DNA from: Branchiostoma floridae
Lineage: Eukaryota > Chordata > Leptocardii > Amphioxiformes > Branchiostomatidae
Direction: 5' to 3'
NCBI RefSeq assembly: GCF_000003815.2
Contig: NC_049987.1
Span: 20,842,187 to 20,906,186 of the forward strand
DNA: 64,000 nt
Shown here: positions 1 through 10,800 of the stretch, piece after piece
Layout: the number at the start of each line of letters is the position of its first letter
Numbering within the stretch: the stretch's first letter is position 1
Notes under the pieces: generated by a model
Told to the model about the DNA's origin: nothing
The model's input: only the letters and a program-made list of their open reading frames with translations
Database searches by the model: none
Made by a program: the position numbers and the translations under genes

Positions 1-371
1 CTGTGTGGTGAGTGGTGAGTGACTGTGTGGTGAGTGGCTGTGTGAGTGGCTGTGTGAGTGGCTGTGTGGTGAGTGGCTGTGTGAGTGAGTGGCTGTGTGG
101 TGAGTGGCTGTGTGGTGAGTGGCTGTGTGAGTGAGTGGCTGTGTGGTGAGTGGCTGTGTGGTGAGTGGCTGTGTGGTGAGTGGCTGTGTGAGTGAGTGGC
201 TGTGTGGTGAGTGGCTGTGTGGTGAGTGGCTGTGTGGTGAGTGGCTGTGTGAGTGAGTGGCTGTGTGGTGAGTGGCTGTGTGGTGAGTGGCTGTGTGGTG
301 AGTGGCTGTGTGGTGAGTGGCTGTGTGAGTGAGTGGCTGTGTGGTGAGTGGCTGTGTGTGGTGAGTGGTTA
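1..371. repeat. 15-bp minisatellite (GGTGAGTGGCTGTGT)n
   Basis: About 370 bp of near-perfect tandem repeats of a 15-bp unit, interspersed with shorter GTGAGTGA variants. It begins before the window edge. It lies in the SHPRH intron downstream of the last visible exon (488-612). The unit contains GGTGAGT, a perfect splice-donor string on the plus strand, but the gene is on the minus strand. The apparent open frame through it is only the repeat being open. Confidence 0.95.
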
Positions 372-487
372 TGCTAGACTTTCCTTTGTTACTTGGTCCA
401 TTCCTTCCTTTTTCAGTTCCTCCTTGCACTTTTTATGAGAAACAACTACCAACATTTCTTCTCACACATATCAACAGCACCCCCTAC

Positions 488-3400
488 CTTTGCAGTGGTA
501 CATTCCACCATCTGCGCCTCGTCCAGACACACCCTCCACCACTCCACGGATGGGAGGGGGCTCGGCACTGCCATGTACCGCTTCTGCTGCCGCAAACGGC
601 GACCCTCCGTACCTGGGTATGGAGAACATGTTTTGTTTATTGTTAGTCTTGAACAAGACGCAGTGGAGAGAGATGAAGAAAGACTGATTGCTGATGCAGA
701 GTGTCCAGACCAATGCATCAGCAGAACACAGTGGACTTCTACTAGTCTTGAAGAAGACTAAGAGAAAGACGGGCCTGGAGACAACTCTCCATCTTCATGT
801 CTACCTTGTCCCCACAACGACCAGGAGGTCAAGGGACTCGGTAGGTAGATAGGTAGTCTTGAAACTTTTGCAGCAGTTTTACTTTCACTGTAATCTCCTG
901 ACTGCTTAAAATTTACGACACAGCAGATATGCATTTGTGATGCTTACCATCATACAGAATCATTTCAACGGGGAAGTCGAAATACCATGAAAACTTCCAT
1001 TCCCCTTCTACCCCAAGTCTTCACAAAATAACTGAATTTATGGTATGTCTGCAGCCAGCATCTGTTGTACAAGGTGTAGATTGTATTCCCCTTTTGCCAC
1101 GGAAATTTTTAACATGCTATGTCTATGTATCAGTAAACCAATGTGATTGATTGATTGATTGATTGAAAGTGCCAACTGACTGTTGCTGTGAGGGATGTCC
1201 ACATAGTTCAGCTCCAGCCTCAGCACATCATACGTAGTGATGACGATGTCATGGTCTGCCAGGACCTTCGGCTGGAGGAAGCCTTGTTTCTTCACACCAC
1301 TGTACACCTGCATACAAAATGATATTTTATATTTTTATATACAAATGTTGAATAGCAATTTAATAGCCTCCTTTGCAGGCTTCAAGCGCTGTTTAGCTTT
1401 TACATCTTTGGGGGGGTACTGGTTTACAGATTTCAATATGGGCAACACGCACAGAAACTCCCTATCCCTAGCCTGGTATCCAGCCATAATATAGCTTCTG
1501 AGTCTCTTCCCTCCTCTCTGCAGAGAGAGGACAGAAGAGACTTGGGTCAGCTATAATACGGCTGAATACCAGGCTACCCTTTCCCAGCATTAGACACAGC
1601 TGAGCCAAAAAGCAAAATCCAGCACTGCTAGAAGTCTATGTTGGATTGATTTAAACCCTCAAGCAGATGGACAGTTTCAACAACTTGTCTGAGAACAACA
1701 AGATACATGTGTATGCTGCACAAACCAGCATCTTGATGGCGGCCTTCCTGACGTGCCTGTTGATCTCATCCACCCACTGGTGGCTGATGGGAGCCGGGGA
1801 GATGATGAGGGTAGCCCCTGAGGGAACCGCAGGCTGAAACAGGCAGTTGGGACAAATATATAGACAGATAAAAATGGAGAAAGTTGGCACAGTAGGGTAG
1901 TCAGGAGATTTTACCATGGCAAATGTTATTGGACAGGTATTGTGTGGGCCGACTACTCTTTCTTGGCAGTCAGGGGCCAAATTGCGAGGAGCCTACAATA
2001 GGCAGGGCTATATCGCAAGGGTCTGGAGCAAGCTGCCATTTGGCGCCACTCAGGTGACCTCAATACAACTGTCGCAAGTGTCTGGAGCAAGCTGCCATTC
2101 GGCGCCACTTAGGCGACCTCAATACAATGTTAATTGCCCCAGGTGTGGCTATTAGACTGTAGGGTTTAACCACTCACACTGGGAAGGAGCCGAAGGACAA
2201 ATGTTTAGACAGATAAAAATGAAGGTTGTGTTCTTGTGTTCTTGAATAAAATATCATTGACAATGATAATCACATGAAAATGTAATTAGCCTACAAGAAT
2301 AACAAGTCTGATTAATGAATAGTTGTACCACCTCTGTACTGTACTTCCTGCCACAAAATCAAATTTCACCTTTGCCGCCATATTCCTACTCACTGATTTC
2401 TAGCCACTGACAGGCTGTAAGTGAATTCAAACAACCAGAACCACATGCACACCAATGCAAACACACACACGGACAAAACCCGAAGACTATATATTCCGAG
2501 TCAATTATACTACATTGGCAGAGGTTTACATATTCTAGAGTTAATTCGTAAGAAGAACAATATTGCAGATGTTAGACTGTACGTATAATACATGTATCAC
2601 ATATGTTGACCATCCATGACTTAGTGACTGAGGCCCACATACCAAGCTGACAGAGCAGTGTGGACAGTGATAGGGTTCCGCCATCTTGGCAGGGTCAGAC
2701 TCAGACGTTGCCTTATAGTTGACACACTCGGCGTGCTGCCAGTTGCCGCACTGCCAGCACTGGAGCCGAGTCCTACCATCCACATGTGCGTCTGTCACAC
2801 CGCAGATGCACTCAAACCTATAGTGATGAAGAAAGGAAGTCTGAAGTCAAGAAATAAAGAAATGAACTCACCAAATCTTGTCTATGCAAACCTGATCTAG
2901 TCTCATGCTCTCTTGCGAGATCGAGACTAGGTCACTCTCCGTGAACAAGATGGACTATCAGCCATATAAAATTTGAAGGTATGTAGAGTACCTTTAAAAA
3001 CAGTCATTGCTTAAAGAAAAGTTGGAGTAATTGTCTTTGATGATATATTTTACCAAGACAAACTTGAAGGTAAACATGCAATGCTCAGCTTCAGGGCAAT
3101 ACTCAAAATTTAAAATCCATCATAAAGTTTTGAAGTCAAGAATCCTTCTACCTCATGATAAGGAGAAAGATACCATAATGTACTCTAATGTAGATCCAGT
3201 TGTACAAGTTAAAAGACAAGGCTTACCTTGGTGTGCTCTGCACATTGCAACTGTCTGGTGCTGGGATATACACTGGCTCAACAACGGCCACTCCTTTCTT
3301 AGACGTTTTGCTTTTACTCTTAGAAGCGGTCTTCTTAGATGATTTCTTTTGCCGTTTTTGTTGTCGGGCATCAGTGCTTGAGGTGCTTTGTTGTTGGTCT

Positions 3401-6400
3401 TTGATTTCTTCCTCTGGTTGTCCTTGTGCATGTGAAGTTGTTGAAGCAGCTATGCAAGAATCTATAGAGTCTTGAATGGTACATGTTATATCCTCTGAAC
3501 ATTCCATGCTTGCTACACAAGCTGCAGGGACAGTAGCGGACACTTCTTCTGTCTTTCTTTTCTCCTCAAGTCTACCTTGAACAGAAGCACCACCACCAAC
3601 CAACGTACTTTCAGGGACAATATCTGACACAGTAGGAGCATGTAACACTTCTGTTGCCTTTTCTTTCCCTTCAAGACTACCGTGAACAGAAGTGTCATCA
3701 CTAACTGAGGTACTTTCACTTCCATCTGAACCAAACACAGTAAGATCAGTCCTTTTACAGGCCGATGCCTTGCCATCAGAACTGTTTGGCTGTATTACAG
3801 ATGCGCTATTAGAACTGTTATGTGTAGAAGCCTGTTGAAAATCGGCAGCTGTTTTCTCTAAGCCGGCTTCTTCTGATACTTGATTAGTAACCTCTATTGC
3901 ACTTCCCCCTTCTTCTTTCGCCTTTGTACATAATAAAACATCTGTACTGTTTTCTGTAGAACTCCTGTTCACCTCTGTATGTGCATTAGACTTGACAGCG
4001 GTCATACCCGTTTGACTACTACTACTTTCCACATTGGTTTTGCTACATTTTGAGCCCTTACTGTCCTGTCCATTGCATTCCACTTTGAGATTCTGTATAT
4101 CTGTTGATGTGCTGTTCTTGTCTTGTAATGCACTGGTTATCCTGTCCTCATCCTGTAATGTACTAGCTGTAGTAGCTGCTGTCTTGTTTTCACCCTGAAA
4201 TATACAAGCAACTGATGTCCTGTCCTTGTCCTGAAGTATACAAGCATCATCTGGTGTCTTGTTCTCAACCTGTAACATACCTACTGCTGTCCTGTTTTTG
4301 TCCTGTTCTGTACACCCTGCAACACTGGCCGTCCTGATGAAGCCTGGCCGTGGATGGAGCAGCATCAGTGCCAGCGCCTCCACAGTCTTGCCCAGGCCCA
4401 TCTCATCTGCCAGGATCCCACCAGGAATGGGCACCAGGCCACACTGCTTCTCTTTACACAGGCTGGAGATAGGAAGGGAACACTTCAGTCAGAATGTAGA
4501 AAACATGGTTCACTTTGAATTTGAAGACATAATGTTGGAAGATCCACATTTCAATCTAGCTTTACATGTCATTTCAAAATGCACATCTTCTCTTACTCAC
4601 ATTTGGTATCTGGTTTGTCACTGATTGTTTTCCATCTCACAATAGTTAGACATGCTTGCACATACTTAGATGTTCTGCAGGTTAGCACTGTTTTTCCTTC
4701 TTTATGATTAGTATCTTTTGATTGAACAGTTGTCTTCCTCCCACATACATCATTTACAGTTTGCCATGCAAGAGAGGATTGTTGGTTGTCTGCAGCTACA
4801 TGGATAATATTTATCTGTTGTCGTATATATTTCTCCATCTCATTGTTGTAAACTTCATTGTTGTATCTAGCAGTGAGCATTGGTACCAGTCTGGTGGGTT
4901 AAAACTTGTAGTTACTGAAAGGATGAAAAAATGTGCTCCCACCTCCCTGTGTAGCTGTTGAAGAATAAAATCTGACCATCTGGCATCTGGACCTCCCTCC
5001 ACAGTAAGTGAAGCTCAGCAGCTGAAGGGAACAGAAAACTTGTTATAACACCTCATTCAAATCGAACTACAAAAATCTGGATTCCCCCAGGTACAGAATT
5101 GTTCTCTATTCCTGTAGCTGTAGCCTGCTATGTCCAGTCCAAATCCAGCTCCAAGAGGATCTCCAAAATCCACCCTCAGTGAAGGATCTGACAGATCTAA
5201 TCCAGATCAATCCCATACCTGGGTCAATCCAGATGTATGAAGCCAAGGTATGAACAGTCATTGAACACAGGGTTTTATACAGTCAAATACAGCACACTAA
5301 CTTATCAGATAAACTGATTATTTTGATGAGTATTCAGCAAAAGTCTTTCAAACTGCATCCAAAAATCTCAAGTCAAAATCCTTCCTACTTAGAGCTGTAC
5401 GATCAATTCGGTACACAGCTCTACTCCTACCTCGTCCCCTGCTTTCCTGCTGCAAGTCTTCCCCAAACTGCTCCATCTCCAACATCCACAGAACAGCCTC
5501 CTTTTGGTATGGCCTCAGGGAGGGGACCAACAGGTGATGCTGAGGGTCAAGGGTCAACGACCTGTCTTCACCCTGGTGTGCCTCCCTGACATAGCGGTAT
5601 AGTCCCTCCACATCCTGCCTTTTCTTGTGGATTACACTGTAGCTCTCTGTGAAAACAGAAGATGATTTAGACACAAAACAACACACAATATTCATTTAGT
5701 ATTTAGAGCAATAATTGATTAGATAGAGTGTCCACTTTGAATGTACGTGTATTAGGCAGTGAGTTTGATATCACAACCTAGTTACTGGGGTATACCAAAT
5801 ACCCCAGAAATGATACATACCGCTTCTCTGCTGATTAATCATCGCTTGCAAAGAAAAGAGTGACATAAAACATACAAATCTACAATACACACAACCAGTG
5901 GAATAGCCCATTCTGTCAGTAGTATTTGTGCTTGCACTAATATGTGGTCAATGGCTATATATATGTTTAGAAACAGAGATTGAAAAGTACTAGTAGCATA
6001 CCTGGAATTGGTATTCCGAGAAACCATTCCATCAACTCCTGCTGGGTTCTGTTCAGCTTCCTGGACACACCTTTACCTGTCAGGCCCTCGCTGGCAAACT
6101 GTGGTTTGCTCAGGGCTTCCTCAAGGAGGTACAGATGGAGGTCTAAGGTTCCTTGAAGAGGGTCATATTTTCCAAGTACCAGTCTTGCTGCCTTCTTCTT
6201 GTACATATGAGCTAACCCAGATAGTATGCTGACCCCAACGGTAGTTGTGGCATAAACATGTAAGTCCTGTTCCTCTAGCTCTGAATCATCACTCGTGTGA
6301 CCTTCCATTTCCTCAAGGTCAGGCAGAGATTCAAGATGGAGGACGTGTTTTTCTGTGTGTTCAAAGATGTACAGAACGGGAGATGCCATTGGAGGCAGGA

Positions 6401-7076
6401 CTTTGGGCAGCTTTCCTGAACCGTCAATGGAGAATAAGTTAAGCACAATAGTCCCAAGGCTGCAGTGCCATTTTGCATCATCAACAGAGTCAAAGAAAGT
6501 CAAGAAGAAGTCATGGCCATCGGCTGGATTGGTGAGAACAGTGCCATTCACAGCACTGACAACATCTGTGTCATCTATTCCGTACTCAAGGGATCCAACA
6601 TTTGGTGGACTGGATGCAATGTCAATTTCAACAACAGAGAACTCATCAAAACGAACAGACTTTGCTTCGTGGCCAACATCCAGCACATCACTTTTAAGTG
6701 ATTGGCTGGCATGTTGACCATTTGATTGGTCAATAATGCTCATAGATTTAAAGAAGCCATTTGATTGGCTGCTGATGTGTCCGTGTTCCATGATGACCTG
6801 TGATGGTTCGCTCCCAAGTGATTGGTCAGCATGTATGCCATTTGATTGGTCAATACTGCTCATAGAATCATGCAGAACATCTGATTGGCTGATGGTTTGT
6901 CTATGCTCTATGATGACCTGAGATGGTTCCTGACTACTGCTTGGCCCAGCAACCATCTGATCAGTGTCAGTTGTTGCAGAGTTGTTGATAAACATGTCCT
7001 GCATGTTCCATGCCAAGCACTGACGCTTCTGTTCGTCCGCTTTCCTCGGAGCCGACTGTTTCCTTTTACCAGGCAT
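488..7076 (-). CDS. SHPRH: SHPRH, SNF2-family helicase / E3 ubiquitin ligase (5' part, gene runs off left edge)
   Basis: SHPRH is a nuclear SNF2 ATPase and RING E3 ligase that polyubiquitinates PCNA in DNA-damage tolerance. Eight coding exons were joined in phase: 6002-7076, 5431-5646, 4943-5021, 3227-4462, 2643-2817, 1726-1833, 1181-1307, 488-612 (1,047 codons). The start at 7076 gives a basic N-terminus ([12 protein letters not shown]) resembling the vertebrate one. Exon 2 carries LRPYQKEAV, the usual start of the SNF2 core. Exon 4 opens with DEMGLGKT (Walker A; Lys ~482). Exon 5 is a PHD finger (~869-927; CICG, CWQC, HAEC, CPHC). Exons 6-8 continue the helicase, with [18 protein letters not shown] and the Walker B box DEAQ (~1036-1039). 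The RING and helicase-C parts lie outside the window. Oddities: the ~390 residues between Walker A and PHD are S/T/D-rich with degenerate repeats and no visible linker-histone (H15) domain, and exon 1 holds a ~40-aa tandem repeat. It is head-to-head with Akirin. Confidence 0.93.
1469..1576. mobile_element. Short palindromic MITE, TAGCCTGGTATYCAG family, copy 1
   Basis: The element starts TAGCCTGGTATCCAGCC and ends with the reverse complement form GGCTGAATACCAGGCTA. The ~75-bp interior includes a CTCTCTGCAGAGAGAG palindrome. It lies in SHPRH intron 6. Related copies lie at 18883-18970 and 35541-35657. There is no coding capacity. Confidence 0.75.
1985..2127. repeat. Two-copy ~65-bp tandem duplication
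   Basis: The block TCGCAAGGGTCTGGAGCAAG...GACCTCAATACAAC recurs immediately as TCGCAAGTGTCTGGAGCAAG...GACCTCAATACAAT with a few substitutions, so it is an aged duplication. It lies in SHPRH intron 5. The remainder of that intron (1834-2642) shows no gene. Confidence 0.85.
6700..6930 (-). repeat. In-frame ~40-aa tandem repeat inside SHPRH exon 1
   Basis: On the minus strand the exon encodes two adjacent copies of a ~40-residue unit. One starts EPSQVIIEH and contains SSIDQSNG; the next starts EPSQVIMEH and contains SIIDQSNG. The DNA copies are about 120 bp and diverged at many positions while keeping frame, which suggests an old coding duplication. The region is disordered-looking (S/Q/D-rich) and lies upstream of the helicase core. 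I know of no function for it. Confidence 0.85.
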
Positions 7077-7852
7077 TGTGACGGGTCAACAACAGTTTAC
7101 CTGTAATTCATCAATCACAATCAGCATATAAATTTCATATTTACATAATTTAACACTGTCGAAGTTTTTTTCGAACAACAAATATTCACATATCATGTGT
7201 TCTACATTATTATCATTATACAGCTGACACATGAATGTGGGCTTTCATTGGAAGAACAGAGAAGAAGAGTGAGAATAGAGTAGACTTGTTGATGTTTTCA
7301 CAAACCAGCATGAATATTTGACCCCCCTCCCCCAACTTACGAAACGTGATTCACTCATGCCTACAGTGCGATCATAAATACATTTGTGTAAAACATTTTG
7401 TAACAGTAGTAAGTTGGTGATGCATACTTACATAGATATTCCGAAACCCGTCTAGTAATCGGGAAAATAAACAAAGTTTAAATCCCAAAGTTGTGACAAC
7501 TTCCGGACTCGAAGCCGGTTAACTACTGCGCAGGGCTTCTGCGCCGCTTATTTGGTTTTGCATATGTAATGAGGCGACTGCGCATCGCTTCTGCGTCGTT
7601 TGTTGATTCGAACCGAACCAGAGAGAAACAAACTGCAGAGGGTCGGATCGCTGTCGGGATTGTTGCCCAACATCCGTGTAATCCTCCTGCTACAACCCGA
7701 AGAGACGCCAAATTCTCACATCTGAGAGCAGGAGACATCTTTTGGAAGTTGTTTGTGGCGATATTTCGGGTGGCCGGTCGGTTTGTGTGACAGAAATCGC
7801 GCCCCGATTTCGAGGGGTCTTCGCCGGGGCCGGACTGATCATTTGATTCAAA
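7077..7852. promoter_or_regulatory. Head-to-head (bidirectional) promoter region of SHPRH and Akirin
   Basis: The start codons of SHPRH (minus, 7076) and Akirin (plus, 7853) are divergent and 776 bp apart. The Akirin-proximal half is GC-rich and has several GCGCAG/CTGCGC-type elements near 7526-7543 and 7572-7595 that resemble NRF1 half sites (TGCGCA). No TATA box stands out near either start. That the promoter is shared is inference from geometry. No other gene is seen here. Confidence 0.6.
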
Positions 7853-10800
7853 ATGGCGTGTGCTACTCTGAAACGGACTTACGAGTTGGACCCCTTGCAT
7901 AGCCGCCCGTCCAAGAGACCGAGGCGGTGTATGCCCATGGCGGGACACAGCCCGAACGTTTCTCCCCACAGCTCGGGCCTGGCCACACCACCGCGGCAGA
8001 AGCCGTCGTCCTTTCCCGAAGTGGAGCCCAAACTGACCTCAGGTAAAAACATGGCGTTTTTTATCTTTCAGACCACAGCTACCCGGCCGGTCAGTTCTTC
8101 GATCGGTACCTCTCTAGAATCATCATTTATGTGCTGTGTATTCCATGGTCTTACCTTTCTACTTTAACCAAAGCTGTGGTTTTTGGTTCTAGCTTTCTAG
8201 TTAGCGTGGGTACGGACAGCTGTGCGAGTGACCGGTTAGGTTTTTCTGACACCGGGGGTTCCACACAGGGTGTGAAGTTTGAAGTGTTGACCTTTCTTCT
8301 CGCCCGGCCCGACACAAAAGAACTCATCTGTACAGCCATTTCTCACCGATTTGTCTCGGGTGAAACGGACGCCGACGTGCATAAATTCACTCACCTCCGC
8401 GCCTTGAATAACCATGACTGTTCAAAGGAGTTGGTATTTAGCATAATCTCCATAAATATTATTCCCCTGATGGGCACAGTTTGGATAGACGGTTGTTATC
8501 ATCTGTGCTGCCAATCACCCGAGTAGAGCCCTGTGGTAAAGTGGTCATTCATTGGTCCATAGTATAAGCTGTAAATCTGAAGTTAACAAATCAGATTTAG
8601 ACTGGGAAAGTAAGTGTTTGTGTGAAGGGTTGATGTGGTGTGGTGTAACCAGTTCAGTGCAGTAGTATACCATAGTCAGTGGTAAACAAACGTAATTGTG
8701 TCTGTACTTTTAATTCTAAATTTTTGTACACTAGTTTCTGCCAGATCCCAGATTGCTGGAACAGAAGAAAGACTGAATTAGTCAACCATAGAGAGAGTCC
8801 ACTTTGGCAACATAGGACAATTATTTATCAGTCTGGCTGTTGAGTCAGTTCCTTCAGCACACTCGGTCAACAAAAGAAAGTCTTGAGATTTCAGCACCTA
8901 ACACTAACGGGATATTGTACAGAAAGGAGTTCCTACCCACGACCCCTGTACCTCTAGTCTGGCCATAAAAAATGATGGTATCTGCCACAGATAACAAGCA
9001 TGCCACAGTAAAACTGGAATTAGGGCAGGGTTTTGGCTCTGCTCCAAGGCCAGTATAACCCCATTTTAGCCTAACCTGGCCGTAAATTCCCCATGCTCTG
9101 TGAAAGTCACTAAAACTACAAACAACCAGTGATTGAAGCAATTGTTCCTACCCACGTGATGTCGTCGTCACTTTAAAACCCTTGTTTATCTTGCTATCAG
9201 CAAGAGCAGGATGTTAGTTGTTATACCTCATGCATATTCCATCCCTGGGTATGCTATCTTTCTCCTTTTGCAAAGTGTCACATTTTGAATAAATTACCGT
9301 GAAGATAGAAGATGCCTGGTACATGTTAGGTCTGGGTAAGGGAATGTTTGTAGATAAGCAATGAAAACACATCTCAGAAGAAAGTCTTGGAAACATGTGC
9401 CTTGCTAGTTTAAAATCAGGGATTGTTTTTTAAACTCGAGACTGTTTCATCTAAGGTTCCCAGTGCCGGATTTCCCCCAAACCATGCACAAATCCCCACA
9501 GTATTCTGGGTTGCATGTCCTATCTGTAAGTATGGCAACAGCTGTGTTGAAGTGTCATTTAAAACAAAATGGCTCACACTGCATGCAACTACATCAGAAG
9601 TCTTTTTACCCTCAGGACATCCCTCCATACCCAAACAGATACTCCCAGTCCAGTCAGGAATTTAACTTCGGTCTGGTGATTTCCCTCGCCAATTTCATAT
9701 CTTAGGGGCTTGTCAAAGCACAGCAGACCAATCTATCATGAGTCATTGTTATGCAGATTGGAGTGGCTGTGGTATAACATTGATCAAGGCGCAGAAAATC
9801 CTATGCCCTTCCTCCCAACCTTGGATAGTTTGCCAATCTTGAGGATTGATCAAGTTGTGTTTGTCTGTGTGCTTTTAAGTTTCACTCTGTCATCATTGTG
9901 CACCCAGCATCCTGGATCAATTCACACTTGGGAATATATGATAGTCAAAGGAAGGGCATTTTCTATATACCATTGTGAATGGCAGTACTGATACATATTA
10001 GAAGAGACTTGATAAAACTTGTATGTGAATAAATGGCAGGATAAAAGGGAAGCATGGTTGAATAGCGGTCATTGAAAAATAGACGATTAGGCTATGGTTG
10101 AGAATAATGGATGAAATGGGCCTCCAATACACTCAATGGGAAATCTGCCTTTCTGTCTAGTGCCATGCATAAAAAGTAACCTGAAGAATCATACAGAGAG
10201 TATTAATCTGTGAGTATGACTATTCAACGATCTCAGTGAGGCAGAACTAATGTAAGAGAGAAGTAATGAAGGGAGCAAGACTTGCAGCAGATGTTTGATG
10301 TGTCTGCCTAGCCAGGGGCCTTTCTGGTTGGTCATTACAGCTTTGGTGGCATTACCAAGGGAGTCCTGATATCTCAGAAAGGTGTCACACTACAAAGAAC
10401 CAGATGTACATTATGATAGCAGGTGTCTTGTTTAAAACTTAAAGGTTATTATAAATCCAAATACATTCTTTGAAACAAGAAACTAACAAGAGTACAAGAA
10501 ACAAAGTACTTATTTGAACCGTTTATATGCCCCCCTTTGGTCAGCAATGACCATGGTAAAATCCTTATAACTTGAACCATGTCTGAAATTTTCACATTTC
10601 CTATCCAGCTGACACCAGGAATGTAGCATGTCTAGTATTTTTGCATGGATTCTTTACTTCCCCCTACTTTGCAGACACTGATTCCTTTATAGATGCCCCT
10701 TTTTGTCAGGAAAACCCAAGTTGTCCTCTGTGGACATTCCCAGTTGTATTTTCCGATTTTCTCTGGTGTATGTTTTATGTGACATGGATTAAACTTCGTC

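Noticed and set aside
253..438. 61-codon open frame MSGCVVSGCVVSG...
   Set aside because: It is the translation of the 15-bp minisatellite; one unit is five codons, so the frame stays open automatically.
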